This document shows positions 1 through 8,434 of a stretch of 64,000 nt of DNA, piece after piece (positions within the stretch are counted from its first letter, which is position 1; each line of letters begins with the position of its first letter). The DNA lies in contig NZ_CP038800.1 in assembly GCF_024400535.1 (NCBI RefSeq), positions 1,674,001 through 1,738,000 on the forward strand, given 5' to 3'. The notes below the pieces were generated by a model, which saw only the letters and a list, made by a program, of their open reading frames with translations, made no database searches and was not told where the DNA came from. The DNA is from Treponema denticola (GTDB lineage Bacteria > Spirochaetota > Spirochaetia > Treponematales > Treponemataceae). Both the position numbers and the translations under genes were made by a program.

Positions 1-275
1 TTTTTTTGATCTTTTAAAATTTGAGAGGAGATAAAATAAATATCATCCGGGGATAAAAGAGATGGTGTACCGCCTCCTATATATACCGAATCCCACTCTT
101 CTATTCCATATTTTTTTGCTTGAATATGTATATCGGTAACCAGTCTTCGTGCAAAGGGACTTATACCTTTACAGCCTAAAATATTGTTAAACTGTCCAGC
201 TTTAACCGAAAAAAAATCGCAATAAGAACATTTTTGTACACAAAAAGGAATATGAATATATAAGCCTGAATTCAT
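1..275 (-). CDS. hemW: HemW-family radical SAM protein, N-terminal part only
   Basis: About 91 N-terminal codons are visible; the rest lies beyond the left edge. Residues 12-19 carry the radical SAM CxxxCxxC motif (C12, C16, C19, followed by Asp), which binds the 4Fe-4S cluster. A YIGGGTPS motif lies near residue 62 and is typical of oxygen-independent coproporphyrinogen III oxidase-like proteins. True HemN enzymes and HemW haem chaperones share this start, so the exact role is not decided by this fragment; HemW is more likely because the N-terminal extension of HemN is absent. The ATG at 275 overlaps the lepB stop codon by one base (TAATG), so the two genes are probably co-transcribed and translationally coupled. 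Confidence 0.85.
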   Translation of the reverse strand, partial: MNSGLYIHIPFCVQKCSYCDFFSVKAGQFNNILGCKGISPFARRLVTDIHIQAKKYGIEEWDSVYIGGGTPSLLSPDDIYFISSQILKDQK

Positions 276-976
276 TAGTCTATTTTAAATTTATTAATCG
301 GCCAGTATTTAAAAATTATTTTTCCGCATATTTTTTTGTCTCCGTCTACGGCTCCCCATAGACGGGAATCATCAGTAATTATACGATTATCACATAATAC
401 AAAATATTCATTTTCTTTTAGGACGGTTTTAGGATAAGAGCCTGAAAACGGAATGGAGGAATCCCAATTTTTAGGCAATTCCTTTATTTCAATATCATAA
501 TTTTTTTGAGCCAATTCAAATTCCGTTAAAAAATGCTCGGAATCCTTTGTTTTTATGTGGACAACAAAATTCTCCATATAAACCGTATCTCCGGGCAAAC
601 CCACAATCCTTCTAATAGAATAAAGACCAGAATTTTGAGATTCAAATGGCTGAAAAAGCTGAAAAGTAATAAAACCTATAATAGAATTAGCAGCATTTTT
701 AAAAAACGACTTTGAATCAGAATAGGATCCGTCAATAATTACCAAATCCCCTCTTTTTGCAGAATAAGGATTATAAATAGGTGTAGACAAAACCATATCT
801 CCTTTTGAAATTCCCGGAAGCATAGTATTGGTTTGCAGTCGATAAGTTTTTACCAAATAAGATGTTATTAATGTATAAGTACAAAAAGCAAAAATAAACA
901 AAAAAGCAATAAAAATAACCTTGTTCCTGTACTCTCTTTTTTCCGTATATGAATAACTTCGATACTTTGCCGTCAT
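275..976 (-). CDS. lepB: Signal peptidase I family (S26) protein with substituted catalytic residues
   Basis: Type I signal peptidases cleave signal peptides on the outer face of the inner membrane with a Ser-Lys dyad. This 233-aa protein has one N-terminal membrane segment (about residues 20-41), then the boxes of the family: NTMLPGISKGD, RRIVGLPGD and CDNRIITDDSR. The nucleophile Ser of the usual SM motif is Thr51 and the general-base Lys of the usual KR motif is Arg122; both codons were read directly (ACT and AGA). The protein may be inactive, divergent, or use other residues. The start is taken at ATG 976, with GAGG just upstream, not the GTG at 988. Its promoter shares its -35 region with that of smpB. 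Confidence 0.85.
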   Translation of the reverse strand: MTAKYRSYSYTEKREYRNKVIFIAFLFIFAFCTYTLITSYLVKTYRLQTNTMLPGISKGDMVLSTPIYNPYSAKRGDLVIIDGSYSDSKSFFKNAANSIIGFITFQLFQPFESQNSGLYSIRRIVGLPGDTVYMENFVVHIKTKDSEHFLTEFELAQKNYDIEIKELPKNWDSSIPFSGSYPKTVLKENEYFVLCDNRIITDDSRLWGAVDGDKKICGKIIFKYWPINKFKID

Positions 977-991
977 TTTAAACCTCACTGC

Positions 992-1020
992 ATAATATCA
1001 TTTTCTTCCGTCGTTGACAA
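992..1020 (-). promoter_or_regulatory. Sigma70-type promoter of lepB
   Basis: Read on the minus strand: TTGTCA (1020-1015), a 17-base spacer, then TATTAT (997-992). The -35 hexamer lies on top of that of the divergent smpB promoter. Confidence 0.55.
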
Positions 1021-1042
1021 GTATTAAATCTATGCATATAAT
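1014..1042 (+). promoter_or_regulatory. Sigma70-type promoter of smpB, placed for a leaderless mRNA
   Basis: TTGACA at 1014-1019, a 17-base spacer and TATAAT at 1037-1042, both perfect consensus. The smpB ATG begins at 1049, six bases after the -10 box, so the expected transcription start is the start codon itself and there is no room for a ribosome binding site. Confidence 0.75.
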
Positions 1043-1048
1043 ATATCT

Positions 1049-1513
1049 ATGGAAAAAGAGCCTATAAAAATTATAGCAAAAAACCAAAAAGCTTTTTTTA
1101 ACTATGCAGTTGAAGAAAAAATAGAATGCGGTCTTGTTTTAAAAGGCACAGAGGTAAAATCTTTAAGGGAAGGACGGATATCTTTTCCTGATGCTTTTGC
1201 CGAGATTAAGGATGATGAAGTATGGGTCAAGAATTTTCATATTTCAGAGTATATTTATTCTTCGGTTTTTAACCATGATCCATTACGCCCAAAAAAGCTT
1301 CTTTTAAAAAAGGATGAAATAAAAAGACTAAAAAGAAAAGTAGAAGAAAAAGGCTATACATTAATTCCGCTGGAATTTTATTTTAAAAACGGTATCGTTA
1401 AAGTACTCTTAGGTGTTTGTAAGGGTAAAAAGACCTTTGACAAGCGTGCAGACATAAAAGAAAGAGATATCAAGAGGGATATGCAAAGGGAAATTAAAAT
1501 AAGGAGTACATAA
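1049..1513 (+). CDS. smpB: SsrA-binding protein SmpB
   Basis: SmpB binds tmRNA (SsrA) and delivers it to stalled ribosomes for trans-translation in the cytoplasm. The 154-aa length is normal. Family signatures are present in order: NxKAFFNY near residue 12, ECGLVLKGTEVKSLREG in the first 45 residues, a middle LLL..EI..L segment, and a basic C-terminal tail ending in KRDMQREIKIRS, as expected for the tail that enters the decoding centre. The start follows directly on a consensus promoter and appears leaderless. The next gene begins 3 bases after the stop and is probably in the same transcript. No ssrA gene is seen in the window. Confidence 0.97.
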   Translation: MEKEPIKIIAKNQKAFFNYAVEEKIECGLVLKGTEVKSLREGRISFPDAFAEIKDDEVWVKNFHISEYIYSSVFNHDPLRPKKLLLKKDEIKRLKRKVEEKGYTLIPLEFYFKNGIVKVLLGVCKGKKTFDKRADIKERDIKRDMQREIKIRST

Positions 1514-1516
1514 ATA

Positions 1517-2374
1517 ATGAAAATGCAATTTTTTTATAAAATTCCAAGATATTTACTCTTAATTCTACTAATGGCTTTTACTACAGCCGTATATGCAAAC
1601 CCTACCGTTGGAGTGTTTAAAATAGAATCCAAAAATATAACCGAGCAAACGACTGCAGCCATAAGTAATGCTCTTTTTAGTTTTGTAAAAGAATTAAGAA
1701 GATATGATATAGTGGATATGCGCTCTACCCCCGTAAGCGAGACTGATGCACAGATGAGGTTTGATTATGTTTTTGCAGGCAAAATAATAGGCTTGGAAAA
1801 CGGAATACAGCTTGAACTGATGTTAAAAAATTCTTCGGATAAAATCACACGGCGTATATCAAAGATATATCAAAGTGTTAATTTGATTTTATTAGATTCC
1901 AGGATATTGGTTTCAGATATTTTCGATAAGTCGGTAAATTTATCGGAGATGTACAATTTTGAGAGCCCCGTCAGTCAAAATATTCAGGATGAAGTCTTAG
2001 AAGTTAAAAACATAGATGTTCTTTCAGGTTCTTGGCATGGAGAAGAAGGCATAGAACGCATTGAAATTATGAGGGGAGGAAGAGCTATAGCAGTTCTTTC
2101 CAGCGGAATTTCCCTTTTTTTACAAATGAAGATAAATGACGGTTATTTAATTATAACCCAATCCGGCACACCCCTTCCTAGACAATTCCAAAATTTACCT
2201 GACCAAATAGCAAAAAAGGCCGCTGAAATGGGTAAAACACCGTCATGGAAATTTTTAGTTTCCTCAAATAATAAAATTTTAGTGGGAGAAAAAAACGATA
2301 TTGAGGTAGTCTATCAAGGAAATACCATATCAATAAATGAAGTAGTAAAAAAAGTACGCTGGAGTAAAAACTAA
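1517..2374 (+). CDS. Secreted protein with CsgG/LpoB-like N-terminal pattern, function unknown
   Basis: The 285-aa product starts with a basic stretch and hydrophobic core (about residues 9-26) ending in a VYA-N site, a likely signal peptide, so it probably sits in the periplasm or at the outer membrane. Residues about 30-70 (VGVFKIESKN, then a helix, then RRYDIVDMR) resemble the start of the fold shared by CsgG, LpoB and TolB-N-like proteins, where a VAVL-type strand is followed by a helix and a YxIVxR-type strand. That is a pattern match by eye, not a family assignment. The C-terminal part (from about residue 165) is rich in beta-prone segments. It follows smpB by 3 bases and ends convergent with the YrdC gene, overlapping it by 4 bases. 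Confidence 0.7.
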   Translation: MKMQFFYKIPRYLLLILLMAFTTAVYANPTVGVFKIESKNITEQTTAAISNALFSFVKELRRYDIVDMRSTPVSETDAQMRFDYVFAGKIIGLENGIQLELMLKNSSDKITRRISKIYQSVNLILLDSRILVSDIFDKSVNLSEMYNFESPVSQNIQDEVLEVKNIDVLSGSWHGEEGIERIEIMRGGRAIAVLSSGISLFLQMKINDGYLIITQSGTPLPRQFQNLPDQIAKKAAEMGKTPSWKFLVSSNNKILVGEKNDIEVVYQGNTISINEVVKKVRWSKN

Positions 2375-2925
2375 AAGGTCAAAATTAAACTACCTTGCCT
2401 TATTATACAAGGTTCTTTATCCGTTAAGCTAACAATAGTAGATGATAATCCGTTTAAATTTCCACCATCCACAATCAAAGAGACCTTATCTTCAAATTCT
2501 TCAATTATTTTGTCTATATCGTTAAAAATAGGACATCCGGCATAATTTACACTGGTAGAATATATGGGGCTGCCTGTTTTGCTTATTAAATTTCTAAGCC
2601 AATAATCGCCGGGGCATCTAAAAGCTGAAGTTCCCCCGCCCTGTTTATCCTTTACTATTATAGTTAATGGCCCGGGCCATAAATGAAATATATTATCCGG
2701 TATAATAGTATCCGTATATTTATAAATATCATCCGGCTCGGAAATCAGACTTATAAAGCTTTTTTCAGCCTCTCTTCTTTTGATTTTCATTATTTTATCC
2801 TTTGAAAAAGGAACAATACCTGAAAAACCGTAAACAGTATCTGTGGGAAGTATTATAACTTCATTTTTTTTTAACAAAGAAGCAGCTATATCTAAAGATT
2901 TAAGATCTTTTTTTAGAATAAGCAT
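2371..2925 (-). CDS. YrdC-domain protein, L-threonylcarbamoyladenylate synthase-like
   Basis: The YrdC/Sua5 domain makes threonylcarbamoyl-AMP from threonine, bicarbonate and ATP, the first step of t6A37 modification of ANN-decoding tRNAs. The 184-aa protein is essentially a single YrdC domain (as in TsaC or YciO, without the Sua5 tail). Visible signatures are ILPTDTVYGFSG near residue 25, a KRREAEKSFISLIS segment (usually KRP..PL), WPGPLTIIV, AFRCPGDYWLRN and STSVNYAG (usually SANxSG). The Arg-for-Pro change in the KR segment and the Val-Asn in the last motif are departures from the common form, so a YciO-like role cannot be excluded. Its start lies inside the 3' end of the upstream DivIC-like gene (26-base overlap). 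Confidence 0.85.
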   Translation of the reverse strand: MLILKKDLKSLDIAASLLKKNEVIILPTDTVYGFSGIVPFSKDKIMKIKRREAEKSFISLISEPDDIYKYTDTIIPDNIFHLWPGPLTIIVKDKQGGGTSAFRCPGDYWLRNLISKTGSPIYSTSVNYAGCPIFNDIDKIIEEFEDKVSLIVDGGNLNGLSSTIVSLTDKEPCIIRQGSLILTF

Positions 2926-3349
2926 TTCTTTTTACCCTCAACATTTCAAAAATAATAACAATTATGCCTAGAGAAACTGCTATTGTTTTACAAATATAGT
3001 CGGAAAGATAATAAGGTTTTTCAATTTCTAAGATAGTCCCAGGTTTTAAACTTCTTCCAAAACCGGCATTGAAGTTCGCAAGCTTGATTATACCCTCATT
3101 ATTATATATATATCCTAATTCATGGGCATAAATGGCGATAGTTTCGGGATCATAAGTTAAATTTTTTATATGGCTGTCCAAATCATCCCCTATTTCTTTA
3201 AGAGATAAGACATGAGCCATAAGAACATCTCTTTGAACTTCTATAAATTGTTTTGAATACACTCCCTTAGGGCCAAAAGAAACGGCTAAAGCAGTATAGG
3301 CAAAAATAGAGACAAAAATAGGAATAAGTACTTTAAAATACATTTTCAT
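2900..3349 (-). CDS. DivIC/FtsB-like septum formation initiator protein
   Basis: The 149-aa protein has a short cytoplasmic start, a membrane segment (about residues 6-24), an extracytoplasmic helical stretch of about 40 residues with heptad-like hydrophobics, then the pattern DPETIAIYAHELGYI, matching the C-terminal signature of DivIC/FtsB division proteins (usually A.ELGyv..gE.). Unlike ordinary FtsB/DivIC it continues into a second membrane segment (about residues 115-137) and a basic tail, so both ends would be cytoplasmic. In other bacteria such proteins bridge FtsL and FtsQ in the divisome. Family call from pattern only; the second membrane segment is the odd feature. Confidence 0.65.
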   Translation of the reverse strand: MKMYFKVLIPIFVSIFAYTALAVSFGPKGVYSKQFIEVQRDVLMAHVLSLKEIGDDLDSHIKNLTYDPETIAIYAHELGYIYNNEGIIKLANFNAGFGRSLKPGTILEIEKPYYLSDYICKTIAVSLGIIVIIFEMLRVKRNAYSKKRS

Positions 3350-3436
3350 AGCCTAAGTATATAACGGCATTTTTAATTTTTTCTTGAATTTTTTTATCAA
3401 ACTATGTATAATTATTCAAGTAAACTGTTTAGGTTA

Positions 3437-3466
3437 TTTACAAATTCTGTCGATATATAGTATAAT
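3437..3466 (+). promoter_or_regulatory. Sigma70-type promoter before the acidic-protein operon
   Basis: TTTACA at 3437-3442, an 18-base spacer, and TATAAT at 3461-3466. The start codon at 3497 is preceded by a GGGAG ribosome binding site. Confidence 0.55.
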
Positions 3467-3496
3467 TATTGATATAGTTTATACGGGAGAAATAGC

Positions 3497-6007
3497 ATGG
3501 CATTAGATTTTAACAAAATAGAAGAACCGGATGATTCGGTTTTTCCGGTAAAACTTGAAGACGACTCAAATCTTGACATGTACGGCGTATGGGTTAAAAA
3601 AAGTCCTGAAAGAAAAGATGACCAAGAGAGTGATATTTTACCTATAGAAAATGACACTGCTGAAAATCCTTTGGACGATGATATATTAAGTTTTGATGAT
3701 CATGATATAATCGATTTGGACGCATCGGATGACTCTTTAGAGTTTGAAGAATTAACAGCATCTGATGATTTCGACAAAATTGATGATAATATATTCGAAA
3801 ACACCGATACTCCGACGGAATCTGAATTTTTTAATGATGAATTTGATATTTTCGATGAACCGGATGCAGTGCTCATCGATGAAGGAGAGGTAAAGAACGA
3901 AAATTATGAATTTGAAGATAAATCCTCTCTTGAAGAGCCTATTTTTGACGATATTGAAGAAACTGAAAAAGACGGCGTATCTGAAAACGAAGTATCTAAA
4001 AATGCGGATATAAATGAATTCGAAAATCTTGATGTAGATGAATTTTTAAGCGATGAAGAATTCGGAGCATCTTCTGAAACAGATGAAAAGGAGAACAGCA
4101 TTACACAGGAAGGTACCGGGTCTGAAAATAATATAAAACTAGACCTTTCTTTTGATGAAGATTACTTAGAAAACAAAGAAAGCGATGCTATAGACTTTGA
4201 AGGAGATGATTTTGAAGTAATCAGCGATGAAATGGATGCGCCGGAAGTTTTATCCGAACAAGAGATCTTTCATTCAGGTATGGAAAATTTACCTGAACGA
4301 AAAATTGATGATATTGCAGATTTAGATCAAATTATAGATGAACTCGACTCTAATGACCAGAAAAATGAAGATATAACTAAAACTGATACAAGAAATGAAA
4401 TTCCTCTAAATATTGCAATAGATGAAGATTCGGATATATCCTCTCTTGCAGGGAAAAATATGGGAAGCGATGATGAGTTGGAAGATGTAGCTATATTTAC
4501 AGACATTACCAACTTTGAAGACGTTAACGAAGATAATAAAAAACAAGATGAAGACAAAGGTCTGATTATTGAAAGTACAATAATTGAAGCTGGAAACATA
4601 GAAGAAATCAGAGAAGAAAATAGAAAAATTATGGACAATTCATCTTCGGCAAACATCAATCAAGAAAAAGAGATAAAAGAAGAACCCATTGATGACTTTG
4701 ATTCAATGCTGGATAATGTTATGGGAACAACAGAATCAATAGATGAATCAAAATCGGCTAAACAAAATGACGATATATTCTTTGACGATATTCAAGCTCT
4801 TGAAAATGATCTTTTAGACTCAGATAATACACAAAATATTAAAGATGAAGATACAGGTAAGGCCGAGAAAAATACGGAAGTACACCAATCTACAGCCTTA
4901 GCAAATGACAGAGCAACCGAAATATTGATTCAAATTGCGGGAGAATTGTCCAGCATTAAAAATGAACTTGCAACTTTAAAATCCGAAATGGCTCAAGCAA
5001 AACAGAAAGCAGAAGAGCCTAAAGATTTTACACCTGAACAAACTTCGGTAACCGAGAATATATTGAATGAAGTAACTACTGAAAAAGATGAAAGCGGTTT
5101 TTTCAATGATGATGACGGAGATGAAACAATAGCGCTTACAGGTGATGAACTTAATAATATATTGATTACGGCGGACTTTACTGAAGAAAATGCTGAAAAA
5201 GATTACGAAATTCCGGAAACATTGGATGACATAAATGATGCCTTTCTAACTGATGATAAAGTTTCTGATAATACTGAAACTTACACAGATAAAGATTTAT
5301 TAAATTCTGTTGAACCGGAGCATATAAATGATATAAATGAAGATCTGAGCTATCTTGACGAAAGTGAGGAACCTAATGTAAGTATTGACACTGATGATGG
5401 ATTGGATGAACAAAATGTAAAAACAGATGATTTTGATGACTTTGATTTAAAAATCACAGAGCTTGAATTACCTGATGGACAAAGTATTCCTTTAGGTGAT
5501 GAGTACATAGATATTAACACCATCACAGAAAATGTTGAAGAAGGACATGATGAAGCCTCTGATATTGCAGATCTAAGCTTTACCGAAGATAAAACTCAAA
5601 TAGATGAAGATAACACAGGTTTAGATATAGCCGATGAAATCAAACCTGCAGAAGTACAGGAAGATTATATTGAAGAGGCTGATAACTTAGACGTTGATGA
5701 TGGCATGGGATTTAAAGACATTCCCGAGGCTCATGTTGAAAATCATGATGACACCGTATTTTCAGCAGAAGAGCTTGATCAAGCCTCTAAAGAGATTCCC
5801 AGACTTGACCTTGAGGAAACAGCGGCAGAACAACAAAAGATAAAAACAGAAACGCTGCCGATACATTTAAAAGATGAGATAAAGTCTGTTTTGACATATA
5901 TGGACCAGCTTCTTGAAAGCTTACCTGAAGAAAAAATAGAAGAATTTGCAAAATCGGAATATTTTGACACTTATAAACGCCTTTTTGATGAGCTGGGGAT
6001 ATCTTAA
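3497..6007 (+). CDS. Large acidic, probably disordered protein of unknown function
   Basis: I do not recognise a known enzyme domain in this 836-aa product. It is dominated by Asp and Glu with few aromatic residues and low-complexity blocks, as expected of an intrinsically disordered cytoplasmic protein; there is no signal peptide or membrane segment. About residues 470-515 form an alternating charged helix (ILIQIAGELSSIKNELATLK and on), a likely short coiled coil. The last 50 residues are different: a more hydrophobic predicted helical module with LKDEIKSVLTYMDQLLESLPE and ending in YKRLFDELGIS, which could be the conserved interaction end. The following gene starts on the stop codon (TAATG), so the two products are probably made in step and may act together. 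Confidence 0.75.
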   Translation: MALDFNKIEEPDDSVFPVKLEDDSNLDMYGVWVKKSPERKDDQESDILPIENDTAENPLDDDILSFDDHDIIDLDASDDSLEFEELTASDDFDKIDDNIFENTDTPTESEFFNDEFDIFDEPDAVLIDEGEVKNENYEFEDKSSLEEPIFDDIEETEKDGVSENEVSKNADINEFENLDVDEFLSDEEFGASSETDEKENSITQEGTGSENNIKLDLSFDEDYLENKESDAIDFEGDDFEVISDEMDAPEVLSEQEIFHSGMENLPERKIDDIADLDQIIDELDSNDQKNEDITKTDTRNEIPLNIAIDEDSDISSLAGKNMGSDDELEDVAIFTDITNFEDVNEDNKKQDEDKGLIIESTIIEAGNIEEIREENRKIMDNSSSANINQEKEIKEEPIDDFDSMLDNVMGTTESIDESKSAKQNDDIFFDDIQALENDLLDSDNTQNIKDEDTGKAEKNTEVHQSTALANDRATEILIQIAGELSSIKNELATLKSEMAQAKQKAEEPKDFTPEQTSVTENILNEVTTEKDESGFFNDDDGDETIALTGDELNNILITADFTEENAEKDYEIPETLDDINDAFLTDDKVSDNTETYTDKDLLNSVEPEHINDINEDLSYLDESEEPNVSIDTDDGLDEQNVKTDDFDDFDLKITELELPDGQSIPLGDEYIDINTITENVEEGHDEASDIADLSFTEDKTQIDEDNTGLDIADEIKPAEVQEDYIEEADNLDVDDGMGFKDIPEAHVENHDDTVFSAEELDQASKEIPRLDLEETAAEQQKIKTETLPIHLKDEIKSVLTYMDQLLESLPEEKIEEFAKSEYFDTYKRLFDELGIS

Positions 6008-6942
6008 TGGGATTAAGGCATATAGCGGAGGTTGTTAATCTAAAACATCAGCAGCCTCTAAAAGAGCCAAATCAAGATTCACATTCTACTTTTTTTAGTG
6101 CAAAGCATGATTTTAAATCTCTTCTTACAGGTTTAGAAGTCGAAAAAGGAGGCTTTTTAGTAAAAATAGATGAAGATTTTTACAGTCTTTGCTTTGCATC
6201 AGGTATTGATATAACAACATTCCATCGTTGCCTAATACCTGCAGAAATTATCGATAATTTTAATATTGAAGAAAATAAATGGTATATGCTTTCAGATACA
6301 AATTTAAGTTCAATTAAAAACTTCTTTTCTTCACAAGAATACATAAGCATTACGGATATTATTTTATTTTCAATCGAAAAAGATAAAACTTTTTTATTTT
6401 TAATAAAATCACAAAAAGACACATACAGAAACTCTTTTAACTTGATAAATGCAGATCAAATACTACGTCAATATCTATCTAAGTATGATAAATATAAATC
6501 AATTATAGGAACGGCACGGCCGGCCTACCCTTCTCAGCATGGAATGGATACAATAATACTTAAGATAGAATCGGCTCTTAATTTTAATAATCAGGCACAC
6601 TTAGTAAGTATTTCATTTAAGAATATTTTTCCGGATGTCATAAAACTTCAAAGCGATCTGGATTCGCTGAGTCTTTATTATTCCATGGTAAATAAAATAT
6701 ATAACTTAATAGGAAAATCCAATATTGCTATCTTAGGAATGGATAACAGTATTTATATTTGTATCTTTTCGGCACAAAATATCCCAATGGAGCTTTATAC
6801 AAAAAAAATACTGGATAATCTTTACACTATTTACGGGGAAGAACTTTGCTCAAAACTCATAGTGGAATATACCGGAACCTCAAAAAATATAAATAAAATA
6901 AAAGATTTTTTTAAGGCCGGAATAAATGATAAAACAATTTAA
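6007..6942 (+). CDS. Hypothetical protein coupled to the acidic protein
   Basis: A 311-aa soluble product with no signal peptide, membrane segment or motif I recognise. It has a mixed alpha/beta look with several hydrophobic strands (LVSISFKNIFPDVIKLQSDL, IAILGMDNSIYICIFS) in the last 120 residues. The start codon overlaps the stop of the preceding acidic-protein gene, and its own 3' end overlaps the first Maf-like gene by 17 bases, so the run from 3497 to 11429 behaves as one operon. Position suggests a link with the Maf-like or acidic proteins; nothing in the sequence proves it. Confidence 0.75.
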   Translation: MGLRHIAEVVNLKHQQPLKEPNQDSHSTFFSAKHDFKSLLTGLEVEKGGFLVKIDEDFYSLCFASGIDITTFHRCLIPAEIIDNFNIEENKWYMLSDTNLSSIKNFFSSQEYISITDIILFSIEKDKTFLFLIKSQKDTYRNSFNLINADQILRQYLSKYDKYKSIIGTARPAYPSQHGMDTIILKIESALNFNNQAHLVSISFKNIFPDVIKLQSDLDSLSLYYSMVNKIYNLIGKSNIAILGMDNSIYICIFSAQNIPMELYTKKILDNLYTIYGEELCSKLIVEYTGTSKNINKIKDFFKAGINDKTI

Positions 6943-8434
6943 ACTTCATTCATCGTATAATCCGCAAAAAGAAGCAGAACGTTTTTGTGATTCGATAAAA
7001 GGCAGCCCTCAAATTATAATTGTAACAGAACCGGGGGAGTCCTATTTAGCTCCTGCTTTGCGTAAAAAATTTCCTGAAGCTAAATTGATAGCAATGAGGT
7101 ATACCGATACATTTTTTTTAGATTCAGATAAACTTTGGGATAATGTGTGGAGACCGGCTTCCGGAAATGCAGTATTTTTTTTAGTCAATAATATTCCTGA
7201 TGAATATTTACCCGCAACTGTTTTCTTACCTTGGAAGGCGGCTGAAAATATTTGGCCCAAATCAGCCGATTCCACATGGAAAGATATTTCGGAAGCGGTA
7301 AAAATAATTCAAAGTATAATCGCTACAAGGTCTTTTTTTGGAAAAAAATGGCTAAAAAACATGGGAGACAACTTTATTTTTGCCGAAACTCCTGCGGCTA
7401 TAAGTAATTTAGAAGAGAATTCTACAGCCGATATAGGTCTTTCTTTTTTTGCAGCTGCAGGTCCAAGCCTAGACATGATATTAAATAATTGCAGTAAAAA
7501 TATCAATAAAGTATTTACCCTTGCTGCAGCATCGGCTTTACCGGCCTTTAAAGCTAGAAATATAAAACCTGACCTTTGTATATCAACCGATGGAGGTTTC
7601 TGGGCAGGAAACCATTTAAAGTATTTAACCGCAGATACATTTAAAGAAACATTGCTAGCCTTTCCTATGGAGGCAAAAATTCCATACAATATTTTAAAAA
7701 ATAAATCTTGTGTTTTTTTAAGCTACGGCTCAGCTCTTGAATCTCTTTTTTTTGAAAAGCTTAATATTAAACCTATTTTAGCACGAAGAAACGGAAGTGT
7801 TTCAGGAACAGCGGTTGATTTTCTTTTAGATAATACTAAAGGTAATATTTTTATTGCAGGATTAGATCTAATGAAATCTAAAGGTTTTTCGCATTGCATT
7901 CCTCATGAGAGCCAAAACTTAAAAAATTATTCGGCAGGCAGGCTTGAGCCCATGTCTAATTTTGCAGCCGTCTCTAACTTTGATCTTCGCTCTTTAAAAA
8001 CTTATAAACAATGGTTTAGCCGGATTCCAGATAATAAAGCAAAAAGACTGTTTAGGCTGGGAACATACCTCGAACCTCTAGGAAACATAAAATCAAAAAC
8101 AGATGACGAATTCAGTCTTGAAGTCATTAAACAAGAAAAAAAGACATTAAGCTTAAAAAAATTAGAAAAAAAAACTTTAAAAGAAAAAAAAATCATATTA
8201 TCCGATATTTATAAAAATATACAGAAAGAAATAAAGGCCGATGTTTTTTTTGGAAAAATATTAACCTCACAAGAAAAAAACATAGAAAAAGAGTTATGCG
8301 AATTTATCTCTTTTCAAACTTATATAAATTTCTTAAAAGAAAGAGGTTCGGATAATCAAAAGGAAATTAGGCTTAAACTTGAAGATGAAATGGAAATATT
8401 TTTAAAAGAACAAATTAAAAGGCTTGAAATATGA
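6926..8434 (+). CDS. Maf/DUF115-family protein, putative flagellin glycosyltransferase (first of a pair)
   Basis: Motility-associated factor (Maf) proteins with the DUF115 domain transfer nonulosonic acids or related sugars to flagellin Ser/Thr in several bacteria. This 502-aa protein has the central DUF115 features: AAAGPSLD near residue 180, a TLAAASALPAFKARNIKPD stretch, STDGG near residue 225, and FIAGLDL near residue 310. The N-terminal YNPQKEAERF is shared with the next gene. No membrane segment or signal peptide is seen. Given the periplasmic flagella of treponemes a role in flagellar filament modification is a reasonable inference. It overlaps both neighbours by a few bases, indicating tight coupling. 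Confidence 0.8.
   Translation: MIKQFKLHSSYNPQKEAERFCDSIKGSPQIIIVTEPGESYLAPALRKKFPEAKLIAMRYTDTFFLDSDKLWDNVWRPASGNAVFFLVNNIPDEYLPATVFLPWKAAENIWPKSADSTWKDISEAVKIIQSIIATRSFFGKKWLKNMGDNFIFAETPAAISNLEENSTADIGLSFFAAAGPSLDMILNNCSKNINKVFTLAAASALPAFKARNIKPDLCISTDGGFWAGNHLKYLTADTFKETLLAFPMEAKIPYNILKNKSCVFLSYGSALESLFFEKLNIKPILARRNGSVSGTAVDFLLDNTKGNIFIAGLDLMKSKGFSHCIPHESQNLKNYSAGRLEPMSNFAAVSNFDLRSLKTYKQWFSRIPDNKAKRLFRLGTYLEPLGNIKSKTDDEFSLEVIKQEKKTLSLKKLEKKTLKEKKIILSDIYKNIQKEIKADVFFGKILTSQEKNIEKELCEFISFQTYINFLKERGSDNQKEIRLKLEDEMEIFLKEQIKRLEI

Noticed and set aside
533-715. Short plus-strand frame inside lepB
   Set aside because: It lies antisense to a gene with clear family motifs and has no ribosome site.
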